Of a stretch of DNA of 64,000 bases, positions 27,511-38,209 are shown in pieces (within the stretch, counting starts at the first letter, position 1; each line of letters starts with the position of its first letter). A program made the translations under genes and the position numbers. Under the pieces are notes generated by a model. That model saw only the letters and a program-made list of their open reading frames with translations, was not told the origin of the DNA and did no database searches. Source of the stretch: Perkinsela sp. pyNocScin1 (taxonomy: Eukaryota > Euglenozoa > Kinetoplastea > Prokinetoplastida > Perkinselidae); the NCBI GenBank assembly GCA_964019655.1, contig CAXHTR010000006.1:310001-374000 (forward strand), in the 5' to 3' direction.

Positions 27511-30481
27511 TTTTACTAGTAAATTAGCTTAAGATGTAAGGTGAGTTATGCTTTAGTTTGCCACTGCACCTTATGGTTAAACACATGAAATGGGCTATAA
27601 GCACAGATAAGCGATTTTTCAAATCTAGTGAGGAGAGCGCAGGAACTTAAAAATATTTTTACTACCAGCACAGAAGTGTGCTTATGGAAGGCTATAGAGG
27701 GGCATTCGTCAGAGACATCAATAGTTTGAATTATTGTGTAACTTGGGGAGCATACGCATGCTTTCTTATAGAGCTGAAAAGCATGTTTCCTTCGATTCGG
27801 GCTCGAAGTAATTGTAAATCTTGGACCAAGCGCTAGATTTCACGCAATACTTCGGTATAATATGTTTTTATCGACCTCACGTTACTTCCGAAATTTCGTA
27901 TTTCTCTTGAGAAAATACATTTGAACTTAACTTGTGTTTGCGCAAGTGTTGCGTAACTCATCACGATGCCTGCGACCTGTGCATCATTTTTCAGAGAAAA
28001 TTTTGTATCTCTCGAATAGGTCGTACCATGGAAGAGCAGTTGATATAGTTCGAGCTTAAGTAAGAAAATCCCAATTCAAGAATAATTTCAAACTCTTGCT
28101 ACAACGATAGAATTTATTTCTGGTCATAAGTATGCCGAATACAGTTTCTCTCCACGAATCTCATGTCTTTTCATCAAAATGCAATGAACAAGCCACTTTA
28201 AACAAGCATTGCACAAGCCATTTTTTCGTAGTATAATTTTTTTGGTTTCTTATAAATTGCCTCTACCTTTCCAGCTGTTCTACCCAGCGCTACCGTATTC
28301 TAACTTTGCTCGTGGAGCAATAATAATGCAAAGCCAGATAAAAATTACTGCAACGCTACAAGGGCCGTACTCGTGAAAAATAGTCGAAATTTGCGCGCAC
28401 TATATTTCTGCCTACCGGAATTCAATAAATTAAAACCGGCACACATGCTGACATAATTAAAAAATTTGCCCTCGAATAACCATGCGCGACTTCTGAAACA
28501 TGCTGAAAAATAATTTCGTCCTTCATTGAATCTTGTAGGACGCTGCATTCTGCGATTAAAATCCACAGAAATTTCTGTGACTCTGATATGGCTCTCGGAT
28601 TTTTAAAATCGCTCTTCGATATTTCACTTGTGGTTAGCAAACCTCTTCACGGTTATTTTCTTATGAAGACAGTCGATAAATTTTCTATCTTACTCAGTAG
28701 AGCAAGATAAATTTTTTTTAATTAATTCGCGTAGCACGAACGTCACGGAAAATGCCGAAGAATGATTTTTAATAATTTTCCAGCCTCGCTACTCTAAATC
28801 AAACTGCTGAAGTCAGTAAATGATCGCTGTTTAAATTTTTTCTCGAGGGCAACACACAGAAAAAAAATTTCCAATTGTCCCCTGCGCCCTAGAATGCATC
28901 TGTAGCAATCTTAGCATCATCGAATGCTACAAAACCTTTAGAATAATTAAATCTTCGCCTTGCATTAATTTTTTGCATTAAATTCCCCACAGCCTACGGA
29001 AGACAGCAGTCAGATTTTCCAACATTATAATATTACGAGCACATGCGTTTTCCACATCCGACGAATCTTTCGGTTACAGCAGGGGTATTATTTAAAGAAT
29101 GCGCGAGGTGAAATGTGTAGCGATGCATGGCCCAACTTATAACAGATTTTCCTCGTTCTTGATTAAAAGAGCATTGAAGATATCTAAATCTGTGGAAGTA
29201 AAATTCAAAAGTACAGATTTTTCATGAGCGTAAGAGTTTCTTCTCGAAAAAATTTCATGTCCTCTATCTTGTGCAAACCAGATCTGATAACACTGCATCA
29301 GCATTTTCTTGACTTGGTATGAACGGCTTATCCTACATTTTTTGATGTACTCCTAATTGTACAGATGAGAAATCTGTGATGAGTTTTAAAATATTGGGAA
29401 AACTGGGAAGGAAATCATTTACATATTGGAGTGGAAATAATTTCGGGTTTCAAAATTGGTGTCTAGTGCGATAACACTAGAGTGCAATAGCATTACTTGT
29501 GTAGAAATTATGTGGTGCAAATATTCGCAGAGACTCTTGATTCTCGGTTGGGCCTGAAAGCCATTTAGGCTCGTGAGTGAGGTGGATTCTGATGTAAAAT
29601 GTGTAACTTACTACGGGAAATATGAGCATGTGTTCATACAAGCGCCAATCTTTCTTTCAGCCTCCCAAAAACTAAAAATAAATGAAAATTTTTGAAATAA
29701 GAGACACAGGTGAAATCAACCTTCTGTCACTAACTTTGATGCTAATATCATCTGGTATTTGCTGAACAGTTTCTCCCCACGCGCACACTTGTTGTCAACT
29801 TTTTGAAATTGATTTCACCAATGTTCAAAGTCGAAAAATATGTTTTCCTTAGCACAGTTGCATTGTACAAGAATGTCCTGTACGAATGAAACGTTCTTCT
29901 CAGTCGCTGAAGGAATATCGCTGTCAGTCAAGAGTCAGGATGTCCGCAACTCAATTGCCCGTGCTTCCCGTTGAGTAGCTCATCATTCAGTCAAGCTACC
30001 ATACTCAAATCTCAATGACCTCCACAATTATTCCTGAGGGCCAAAGAAATTTTCTTATGATTTTGCTATTGACACGGGGGAGTCTCGAAACTGAAAAGCC
30101 ATAAAAAATTCGCGATCCATATCATCCCCTGCAATAAGAAGCATGCTCCTTGCTTTTACGTGCAGATTCTGAGCACCTACATTATTCACTCAAATGTAGG
30201 GGTTCTCAAAACGTGGCCCTAAGCTCCAGGCCGTGAGACCCTCTCTAGTCGTAGCTAGAGCTGAGCGGCGCTGCTGCGACGAGATGAAAGCACACGAAGC
30301 AGAGCAAGTAATGCCTCTTTACATTGCCAATCTTTATATTTCCCTCCCGAAAGCGTACTGGCGTTGTCCGATGGCTAAGCAATTATGAAAGCTGATACAG
30401 TTCTCAATCTATGCAGTGGTTAAGGAAGAGCTGGGGCTACTCCCGATCCAACACAGGATTCTTCTCCATAATACGCATTCG
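27511..30481. other. 3-kb gene-free AT-rich region
   Basis: No ORF above about 75 codons, no tRNA-like or histone-like sequence, and no family relic noticed. It lies upstream of the histone cluster and is visibly richer in A/T than the genes around it. In kinetoplastid genomes divergent strand-switch regions act as transcription start domains, and this could be one (inference). Non-coding RNA genes cannot be excluded by eye. Confidence 0.5.
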
Positions 30482-31378
30482 TCATGCGCAGAATATCCCA
30501 ATGACCATCTGTGCGGCTGGAGTCTTCTTCAGCTTTTTCGCCTGCTGCGCGTGGTATACCTTCATGATTGCATGACGATATTCGTTGGGCTTGTGACCAT
30601 TCAAGACCTCCATGCGGCGGTCATTGATGATGGCGCACCATTCGCCGAGTTTCGATTGAGTCAGACCGCCAAAGTGCTCGCCGGACCGTATGAAATTACG
30701 GAGTCGTCCGATACGGTTCTCGACTTGCCCTTTTTGATTAGGGCTAGCAGGATCACAGATGTAACAATCGATGCCCATTTCTTCTTCTAAAACGGGCCAC
30801 AAAGCAAATTCACCGCCCCTGTCGAACGTCACTGTAAGGCAATGGTATGATGCCAAGGCGTTTTTCATGGCGTCCATTCCCGCGTACTGCTCCTTAGTCC
30901 TCAACTTATTGGCAATGGTTTTGCAGCTACTGCGCAGAAAAAAGGGGTATAGAAACTCTCGAACCAACATGGGGTTCTTTTCCATAATGCATTTACGCCC
31001 TTTGGCTTTCTGGTTTGCGTTCGCGAGCTGCTGTGCCTTGATAGCACGGAATGTCACCGTATTCCTCCTTGTATCGACCACGCTCCTAATGGAAGTAGTC
31101 ATACCCTGTGTCACACACAACACTGGAGTGTTGGCATCTCGCTCTAAAACTTTTTTGAGTGGATCCCGCAACATGGTGTACAGGGCATCCATTTCCCCTG
31201 GAACATCCTCGTGCTTCATGCTCTCGAGCCACTCTAGAGCAACCTGTGCAACAAAATGACAGTGCTCACTCAGAAGATTTGTGTTTGGAGACTGGTTCAG
31301 AGCCATCATGTTGACCAGCTCACGATTTAACCGCGTCTTCTTCTCGGGGGTTTCCTTGGCGGGCCCTCGGTTATCCAA
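30482..31378 (-). mobile_element. IS30-like transposase ORF, copy 4
   Basis: An uninterrupted frame of 298 codons; the first ATG is at 31309 (275 residues). Residues around LTVTFDRGGEFALWPVLEEE hold the second catalytic Asp, and DPASPNQKGQVENRIGRLRN the catalytic Glu with the conserved xxKGxxEN context. The end has KPNEYRHA. The region upstream (YAGMDAMKNALASY) fits the spacing of IS30, but I cannot place the first Asp (WExD), so it may be deleted. It is the best preserved IS30-like frame in the window and stands alone between the gene-free region and the LRR genes. Confidence 0.65.
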
Positions 31379-31707
31379 TCGTATATTCGCTCAACCTCAC
31401 TGAGACTGTCCCATGGTCATGCACTCGGCACGCGCTGGCACCCATGGCACATCGGGGTGGCCATACCCCACCAGATGTGCCCATGTGGCAGTCACATTTT
31501 CGTTTCATCGACCTCCGTTTTCTTCCGCAAATCTCAAGGAGCGAAGAGAGAAAGTGCTTGACTGCGAGGAGCGTGAAAATCACCTTTAGAAAAATCACCT
31601 TTTATCATTTTTTACAAAGGTATTTACTAAGCTCAAGTAATGTGTAATAGTGCTTGTACAATAAGCCTTGTGATAATAATCTTTTATCATCTTATTACTA
31701 GTATATC
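31379..31707. other. divergent spacer between IS30-like ORF and LRR gene
   Basis: No gene recognised. The LRR start is preceded by TTACTAGTATATC, like the TTACTAGT before H2B and H3. Confidence 0.35.
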
Positions 31708-32568
31708 ATGCTGAATTTCTCTGTGGCGTGTACTTTTCGATCTGTCGACCCCGTTCTCGGCCGCCTTGACTACGAATCCCTTTCCGACCAGTCTCGAATG
31801 GAGATGCTCATAAGCCATATCGATTTGAAGTCTCAGGCGATGTTTCAAGACTCGAATGGTGGATATCTTGACGTTGAAGAGTGGAAAGGGGTTTGCTCAG
31901 AAGAGAACGGAAAAGTCACACATATTTCTTTCGGTGACGATCATTCTTTTACAGGTAATCTCTTATTCGAGTTTACACCACCTTATCTAGAGGCACTGGC
32001 AGTTGTCACTCACCCCGCACTGGTGGGAACTTTGCAGGCGAGTGCTTTGCCAGCTTCTCTCAAGCATGTCAACATCTTTGAGACCAAAATGAACGGAACA
32101 GTTGACATGACATCTCTCCCAAAGGCTCTACTCACATGCCAACTCGCATGGTGCTTTTTTAGCGGTAGCTGTGATCTCACTGCTCTACCAAGCGGCTTGA
32201 AGTGCTTCGCCCTCCTCAGTAATGCATTTTCAGGTAGCATTGACATAACAAAGCTCCCTCGGAGCCTCGAGATCCTGAACCTCAACGACAATGATCTCTC
32301 CGGTGAACTGCTCTTCGAAAACCTTCCAGAGAGCCTGCGGACACTCGAGCTAAGTAGCAACTCATTTTGCGGCAGTGTAACGATCAAAGAGCTACCGCCA
32401 AATCTACACACGCTATACCTCATAGATAACGAGCTTGAGGGAACAGCAACTTTGCCCAGAAACGTGCGCCGGGGCGTAAAACTGCATGACAACGATATTT
32501 CGGCTATTGTTGATGAAACTGGAGGGCCACACCCAGCATCAGACGACGTGATATTAAGTTATTTTTGA
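31708..32568 (+). CDS. Type A LRR protein, about 8 repeats
   Basis: 286 residues. Leader MLNFSVACTFRSVDPVLGRLD, then YESLSDQSRMEMLI. The cap is partly lost (YLDVEEWKGVCSEENGKVTH keeps Trp and one Cys). Eight repeats, for example LPRSLEILNLNDNDLSGEL and LPESLRTLELSSNSFCGSV. The tail is short (VDETGGPHPASDDVILSYF) with no anchor. First gene of the + strand block 31.7-39.8 kb. Confidence 0.88.
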   Translation: MLNFSVACTFRSVDPVLGRLDYESLSDQSRMEMLISHIDLKSQAMFQDSNGGYLDVEEWKGVCSEENGKVTHISFGDDHSFTGNLLFEFTPPYLEALAVVTHPALVGTLQASALPASLKHVNIFETKMNGTVDMTSLPKALLTCQLAWCFFSGSCDLTALPSGLKCFALLSNAFSGSIDITKLPRSLEILNLNDNDLSGELLFENLPESLRTLELSSNSFCGSVTIKELPPNLHTLYLIDNELEGTATLPRNVRRGVKLHDNDISAIVDETGGPHPASDDVILSYF

Positions 32569-32650
32569 GTGAATTGTTGCCAATTACAACTAAGGACATG
32601 TCGGCTTCATCACATTTCATAGCTTTTTTGTCCTAGTCTAGCATTTCTCC

Positions 32651-33424
32651 ATGCTCCTTACATGCTTTCTTTCCGCCACCGATTCTTCCCAATCGGAAAA
32701 CGTTGACCATCTCCAAAAGAAGCTCATAGAACGCTTTTTCATGCTAACAAAGCCAGCCAGTGAAAGCTTCGACGAATGTGCCTCACCATACACTATGTGC
32801 AACAGTGACGCAATGGTCACATCAGTCCATGTAAACCAGGAGAACTCAGCCCCAAAGGACCGCCTAACACTCTACATGAAGTGGGCTCCGCAGACCCTTC
32901 AGTACGTGCACATGAAGAGCACAAAGTTCAGTGGTGGCATCACCACCTCGGCGCTCCCGCGAAATCTCCGATACTTCTACATGGTCAAGTGCTTCTGTAT
33001 CGGCCAGGAGCGCTACCATCTCGACATGCGGAAGCTACCGAAAAACCTCGAAGAGTTTATTGTATCAGGTGGGAGCATTTCAGGGCCATTCATTCTCACA
33101 GCGCTCCCTGATTCTCTGCAGGTGATGATCGTGAACGCGTCGACTTTGAGTGGCCCGACAAAAGTCTATGCGAATTTCGCAGAGCTGCCAAAGGGACTCA
33201 TATTCGCATTCATAACAACTACAGGAAAGCATACTGTCGAGCCGCGACTCTCTGTCGTTGGCAAGACAAAGAAAAACGACCGAGTGCTTGCAGGATCGAA
33301 AGATTCGGTTTATGGGTGGTTTACTGGAGTGGTTGAGGAAAAGTTTCGTAATTCTTCAAAATATTACGCAGGACTCAATGAGCGCGCAAAAATGGGCATA
33401 TGGGCGGAGAAGAATGCACATTAG
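32651..33424 (+). CDS. Type B LRR protein
   Basis: 257 residues. Leader MLLTCFLSATDSSQSEN. The cap has lost its Trp-Gly core but keeps two cysteines (ECASPYTMCNSDAMVTSVH). LRR segments: WAPQTLQYVHM, LPRNLRYFYMVKC, LDMRKLPKNLEEFIVSGGSI, LPDSLQVMIVNAS, and VYANFAELPKGL. The tail KNDRVLAGSKDSVYG...SSKYYAGLNE is the type B motif. Closest to the genes at 37139 and 38210, which share the ECxxxHxxC cap form. Confidence 0.83.
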   Translation: MLLTCFLSATDSSQSENVDHLQKKLIERFFMLTKPASESFDECASPYTMCNSDAMVTSVHVNQENSAPKDRLTLYMKWAPQTLQYVHMKSTKFSGGITTSALPRNLRYFYMVKCFCIGQERYHLDMRKLPKNLEEFIVSGGSISGPFILTALPDSLQVMIVNASTLSGPTKVYANFAELPKGLIFAFITTTGKHTVEPRLSVVGKTKKNDRVLAGSKDSVYGWFTGVVEEKFRNSSKYYAGLNERAKMGIWAEKNAH

Positions 33425-33518
33425 TTCTTTATGAATTAAATTGAATACTGAAGCGTAGAATTAGATTTCTGAAAGAAATCACATCGAGTTTTCTCCACTT
33501 ATCGATACAGTACTCCGA

Positions 33519-34259
33519 ATGTATTTGTCTTTGCTCGCGCTAGTTAGCAGTGCCGACGTCTATCCCAGTCCCGAAGTGGCACGGATGCGCTACCTCATGC
33601 AGAATGCGTATTCAAGCACAAACGAAGACTTGCCTCTCTGTGTAGCTCTCTACAGGCGCAACGCAGAGAGCAATGACGTGTGCACATGGCCGGGTGTGGA
33701 ATGCAACGACAGCACCGTGCGGAGAATTCAGCTGTTCCGTGACTCACAGATCCGCGTATCTATCGAGTGGCTACCACCGACAGTCAAGCACCTGCACCTG
33801 AATCGAATGCAGGTGGTGGAAGACTGGAATACAGCTTCGCTCCCACGGGATTTGATTTCTTTGCTGGTGGAAGACTGCTTTGTCGAAAGTGTACATGGGA
33901 CGGGGCCTAATAAGCCTATCCGAGCGTTAGTCAACCTGCGAAAGCTCCCAGCGAGGCTGGAAGAGTTTTTACTCATTCATGTGCTCCTCGATGGTAGTAG
34001 TGTGCTTGATCTGAGCGCCCTTCCACCATCGATGTACCTGCTTAGTATTCTCTTTTCTGGGCAAGGTCGTGTGGTGACCGCTTTCATAGACTTTGATAAT
34101 CTTCCACCAAATCTGCGATGCGCGTGTGTGGCAACATGGAAAGGGCCGAATGTGCGCGTCAAGCGGCTTGGGACAGCGCCTGCAGATGGAAGGGTAGCCA
34201 CACGGAAAGACTTTGCACTTGGGCTGCTTTCGAGTTCAAAGTATCGTTCCAAGGTATGA
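33519..34259 (+). CDS. Type B LRR protein
   Basis: 246 residues. Leader MYLSLLALVSSAD. Complete cap NDVCTWPGVECNDSTVRRIQ. LRR segments: WLPPTVKHLHLNRM, LPRDLISLLVEDC, VNLRKLPARLEEFLLIHVLL, LPPSMYLLSIL and FIDFDNLPPNLRC. The tail is shortened: ADGRVATRK then SSSKYRSKV, lacking the final YDE. A pyrimidine stretch and CAG precede the ATG. Confidence 0.83.
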   Translation: MYLSLLALVSSADVYPSPEVARMRYLMQNAYSSTNEDLPLCVALYRRNAESNDVCTWPGVECNDSTVRRIQLFRDSQIRVSIEWLPPTVKHLHLNRMQVVEDWNTASLPRDLISLLVEDCFVESVHGTGPNKPIRALVNLRKLPARLEEFLLIHVLLDGSSVLDLSALPPSMYLLSILFSGQGRVVTAFIDFDNLPPNLRCACVATWKGPNVRVKRLGTAPADGRVATRKDFALGLLSSSKYRSKV

Positions 34260-34606
34260 ATTAGTCAAGCCCCTGTGAGTTTTATCTGACATAGTGCCTG
34301 ATACCCACCTTTTAGAATCCGCTGAGATATGAAGAGAAGAAAGTTTCGTGAAGTTGTATTCCAAGGCAGATTTACTGGAGGATGAAGAACTGCATAGGGC
34401 TGGAGTGTAAGAAAGAGCCTTTGTATATCATGGAGCAATTTCTTCGACCATTTGCGAACTTTCTATGAGAGTTCTGAAGCTTTTGTGCAAAGTTTATCAA
34501 CCAGGGCAGCTTTCTACTTCACCGCTTTAGAAATTCTCAAATGCAACCGATAATTTTTAAATAGAAGGATCAGATAATGTTCAAACATAGAATTGCGCAC
34601 ATTTCA
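34260..34606. other. intergenic, no feature recognised
   Basis: No ORF or repeat of note before the disrupted LRR gene. Confidence 0.35.
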
Positions 34607-35439
34607 ATGCCTCTCCACTTCTCGTCCTCGGCGTGCTCTTTCACACCGCTGACATAGACTTGGTCAAAAGACAGCAGAATATCCTATTGCGAAGAGCCAT
34701 CACGTTTCCAAAATCAATCAATCAATCAATTTCCAAAATCAATCTATCACAAAAATCATTTTAACCCAACGAGTTCTTCTACACCGGAAAGCGGCACGAA
34801 GACGTGTGCCAGTGGGGCGGTGTCTTGTGCGTCAATGATGTCGTTCGATCCATTTTCGCCATCGACCGCAAAGGTAAACAGAGGAGCAGCACCACGTGGA
34901 TGAAAATCGAGTGGCTGCCACCGACGTTGCAGTTTATTTACTTATCGATGGTCTCGCTTGAGAATGGATGGGCGTGCGAGGTGCTCCCACGTGATCTCCG
35001 CTTCTTGCACCTTCGAGCATGCGACTTTACGAGAAGCGTGCGTTATCAGTCCGTCAATCTGTCGCACTTACCTCGGAATATGGAAGAGCTGATCGTTGAC
35101 AATGCGCTCATTCTGGTCCCGCTCGAGTTCCATGCTCTACCGCAGTCGCTCCGCTTTCTATTCATTCGAACCATTGACTGGGACTCAAGGTTCCCAACCA
35201 TTATTGACCGCAACACACTTCCGAATTCACTCAGGCACCTCCATGTCATACGTGTCGCCAGCTGGGACCAGCAGATAAATCTGCATGTTTATGGCCTAGA
35301 TAACGGAGAGTGCGACATCCGACAAGTGTATGATTGGAAGAATTTGGATAAAGACTCAGCATATTACGCTGATTTCAGTGCGGACGAGGAGCGCGTAAGG
35401 TACATACGATTTCGGAATTGCACCAGGGCACACGGCTGA
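34607..35439 (+). pseudogene. Type B LRR pseudogene
   Basis: From 34804 an intact-looking body reads MCQWGGVLCVNDVVRS, then WLPPTLQFIYL, LPRDLRFLHL, LSHLPRNMEELIV and LPQSLRFLFI, and ends SAYYADFSADEE. Upstream in the same frame lies a leader-like stretch (LLVLGVLFHTADIDLVKRQQ). It has no ATG in frame (the ATG at 34607 is one base out) and is cut by a TAA at 34762. A short tandem repeat (CAATCAATCAATCAAT, and TTTCCAAAATCAATC twice) sits just before the stop, so replication slippage probably broke the gene. Confidence 0.75.
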
Positions 35440-35463
35440 AGGAGTGATTCCATCAGACTTTCT

Positions 35464-36707
35464 ATGAAAGAATCTGAAGAATTTTCTAACTTCACGAAGA
35501 TGAAGAGATCGCTTTTCTTCTTTCATACAAATTTATATTTCATCCACTTAATGTCCATCGTAAATCTATTGGGCCCAGGATATCGAGCAGCGTACGACAT
35601 TTTCACAGGCAAGGCGATATTGTCAAAGTTTCTGTTAGACAAATTCGAAGAAGCCACGTTTCAGTATCCATTCTGGGCAAAGAGTGCAGATCTTGAACAC
35701 TTTCTCACTTCGCCAGCAATGAATGCAAGAGGCATCAAGCTTCTTCCAAACTCAGTTCCCTTCAAGGCTGAAAGTCTCTTCGTTGGAGACTGATGGTACT
35801 ACAATATTTCGCAGACGACTGACCCTTTCGCACTCTTTGACTACTTTCTCTATAGAAGGCATTTCCTATGCTCTAAACAAACCTTTCATTTTCAGTCTCA
35901 GTGCCTTCTCGAAGCTCATGCAAAGAATTTGGGGTTTGAATCACGTCATTGGATCACAAAAAAGATACTGAATAAGCTTTGTGACAGTCATTTTTATATC
36001 AAAGACGAAAGCGTGTGTGCGCCAAAAGGTATCCATCACGAAAAGGTTTTCAACATCATGCAAACAAACAAGCCAAGCGAGATCATGAATCGATTGCAGA
36101 ATATTCCACGAAGCATGTTGGGTGGCAAATCATTCCCGAGAGCTTGGTGGGGGAGACTGTATGAATGTCAAATAAGAAACAATTATGTTTATTCGGTTTG
36201 GTGCCATGAAGATACTGTAAAATTCACGGCCTTAGCTCTCAAAAGCGATGCTTTAGGCGTCTATGTCGTCTCTGATGACCATCAGATAGAGAAAAAGCTT
36301 ACAATATTGATGAATTTATCGATCCACTCGCTGCATTAAAGCTTTTTTCATCAGAGCGGAAAATTTTCTTTGCGAACTCTGATGTGTTTCTGGAGAGAAG
36401 CTTTAGCCGCAATGACGTTGCTCGACTGGAAAAATTCAAAAATGTAACAGGCTTTCGTTCCCGATTCTGGATTCGTTCACTCGACATGAAAAGGGTGGGA
36501 GCAACGTGCATTGTAGGCCAAGCCGGATGCACTGCACTTTGTGCTAACTCCGAGTGGTACAATATGCAGCAGATCCAAAACCATTTTCAAGTTTTACGAG
36601 ATATCTACAACCTGAAAAAGAAATGCAAACAAAGCAGAAGCGCCCCAGAACCTCTTTCAATTTTTGATGAATTCATTGAAAATCCTCCATATATCGAAAA
36701 AATGTGA
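35464..36707 (+). pseudogene. Unknown secreted-protein family, disrupted copy
   Basis: The product is not recognised. The frame starts at 35464 or, giving a plausible signal peptide (MKRSLFFFHTNLYFIHLM), at 35500. An in-frame TGA at 35791 is followed in the same frame by WYYNISQTTDPFALFDYFL through to 36339, and a frameshift near 36300 moves to NIDEFIDPLAALKLF and on to the end. Conserved segments shared with the gene at 63280-64000: FNIMQTNKPSEI, NIDEFxDPLAA, FRSRFWIRSLDMKRVGATC, GCTALC, EWYNMQQI and EPLSIFDEF. The several cysteines suggest an extracellular fold. Confidence 0.7.
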
Positions 36708-37138
36708 ATGTTAAAAAATATGCTTTCCATGTTCTGAATAATTCAATAAAAATAAAGCTGTACAATCCCACTGTGTAGATATGACTGCAGCTCTCTTGAT
36801 ATTTCAGTTCTATCGAGTTAATGAAGAATATTTCCTTTTCGATACACATACCATGTATGATTCCAATTGACTCTTCATGATTGTGGGCCGGGATCAGGCT
36901 TTCTGAAATAAATGGAAACGATTACGGGAAACGTTGAACTCTACACATTCGCTCGCATCATTTCTTGCGATAAGCATGAAAGATTGCCATAAGAATACAA
37001 AAATGGGTGCAATGGGCGCGTTGAATGCACCTAGCCTTGTGCTATGCATATGATAAGAGAGAGATCGCACAAAGTTGCTATTATATGGTCTTTCGCTTTA
37101 AGATTTATCTATTGTTGTGTAGTGTCTTTATTTTCTGG
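36708..37138. other. intergenic, no feature recognised
   Basis: The upstream in-frame extension of the next LRR ORF (from 37025) lies here but is not conserved. Confidence 0.35.
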
Positions 37139-37933
37139 ATGTCTCTATTCTTTCTCGGTATTGCTGCGGATGACCGAAATCTTTATCGCTTGAGATCCAA
37201 GGAATATCAAAATACACTCATGATGGGCTTCTTTTCACTGTCTCACAGAGACCTTGACGCAGAGACCTTTAGTGCATGTGGCGAACGCCACGTCCTATGT
37301 AATGCGAATGACCTTGTCGAAGCTATCTGCGTAGATCAAGAAAAATCTTTGCCGAAAAACCTTAAGACCATCGATATCGCTTGGGCACCACCGAGCATCA
37401 AATTTATGCACCTGGGAAGCGTTTTCTTTGTGAAAAATGTATCATCGAGAGATTTACCTCGAGAACTTCGGTATCTCTATTTTGCTGGATGTCGAAAGTG
37501 GGAAATGGGTCATCTTCAGTACGCTTTTGACCTACAAAATCTGCCAACAAACCTCGAAGAAATGATTCTTTCGGGAGGGATTCTTCGAGGGCAAATAGCA
37601 CTCACGCACCTCCCAGGCTCACTTCGAATTCTTATGCTCAACACGTGCCAGAAGCGCGTTAAGTCGAATGTTCTCGTCGATTACAGCATTCTGCCAGAAA
37701 CGCTCCGCTTTGCGTTCGTCACGAGTTATTTTAGCGAGCATTCAATACGCATTCGGAAGTTTGGTGATTTTGCAGCTGACGAAAGGGTTCGTGTTGGTGG
37801 GACCCACTCTGTGTACGGTGACGTCAGCTTGCGAAAGTTTGCGAAAGAGCAGTCAGAATACTTTGTCAAGTATGACGAGATCGCTGCGCTATGCTTTTAT
37901 ACGGAGAGAGCAGACAGCATGCATGAAATATAG
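37139..37933 (+). CDS. Type B LRR protein (tandem pair, copy 1)
   Basis: 264 residues from the ATG at 37139 (MSLFFLGIAADDRNLYRL), chosen to match family leaders. The frame is open to 37025. The cap has the variant CGERHVLCNANDLVEAIC without Trp. LRR segments: WAPPSIKFMHLGSV, LPRELRYLYFAGC, FDLQNLPTNLEEMILSGGIL, LPGSLRILMLNT, and VLVDYSILPETLRFAF. Complete tail ADERVRVGGTHSVYG, then SEYFVKYDEIAALCFY. Nearly collinear with the next gene. Confidence 0.85.
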   Translation: MSLFFLGIAADDRNLYRLRSKEYQNTLMMGFFSLSHRDLDAETFSACGERHVLCNANDLVEAICVDQEKSLPKNLKTIDIAWAPPSIKFMHLGSVFFVKNVSSRDLPRELRYLYFAGCRKWEMGHLQYAFDLQNLPTNLEEMILSGGILRGQIALTHLPGSLRILMLNTCQKRVKSNVLVDYSILPETLRFAFVTSYFSEHSIRIRKFGDFAADERVRVGGTHSVYGDVSLRKFAKEQSEYFVKYDEIAALCFYTERADSMHEI

Positions 37934-38209
37934 ATGAGAGGTAATATCTGAAATTATTGAAGCCTGGAGAGTTCGGGATCACAAGTAAATTGAGCCCCTC
38001 TCGTCTTTTGCACAGCTAGATTAATTCATGAGGAAATCACACCTGGTTCTTTGTCAAGATATTGGCATTGATAATCCATACATCCATGAAGCGAGAGAAC
38101 TGTGAGACTCTTCAATGAGTGTAAAACTCGGCCCATTCAGTACCATCAGATTTTATCGCATCTCAATTCATACTGCATATTCATACATTTTTACATTTTT
38201 CGAAAAATT

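Noticed and set aside
25478-27519. Long ORFs on the + strand opposite the histone genes
   Set aside because: They are antisense shadows created by GC-rich third positions of H4, H3, H2A and H2B; no family signatures.
28345-28640. Two overlapping ORFs of 72-73 codons in the gene-free region
   Set aside because: Low-complexity, AT-driven, no conserved residues; within chance expectation.
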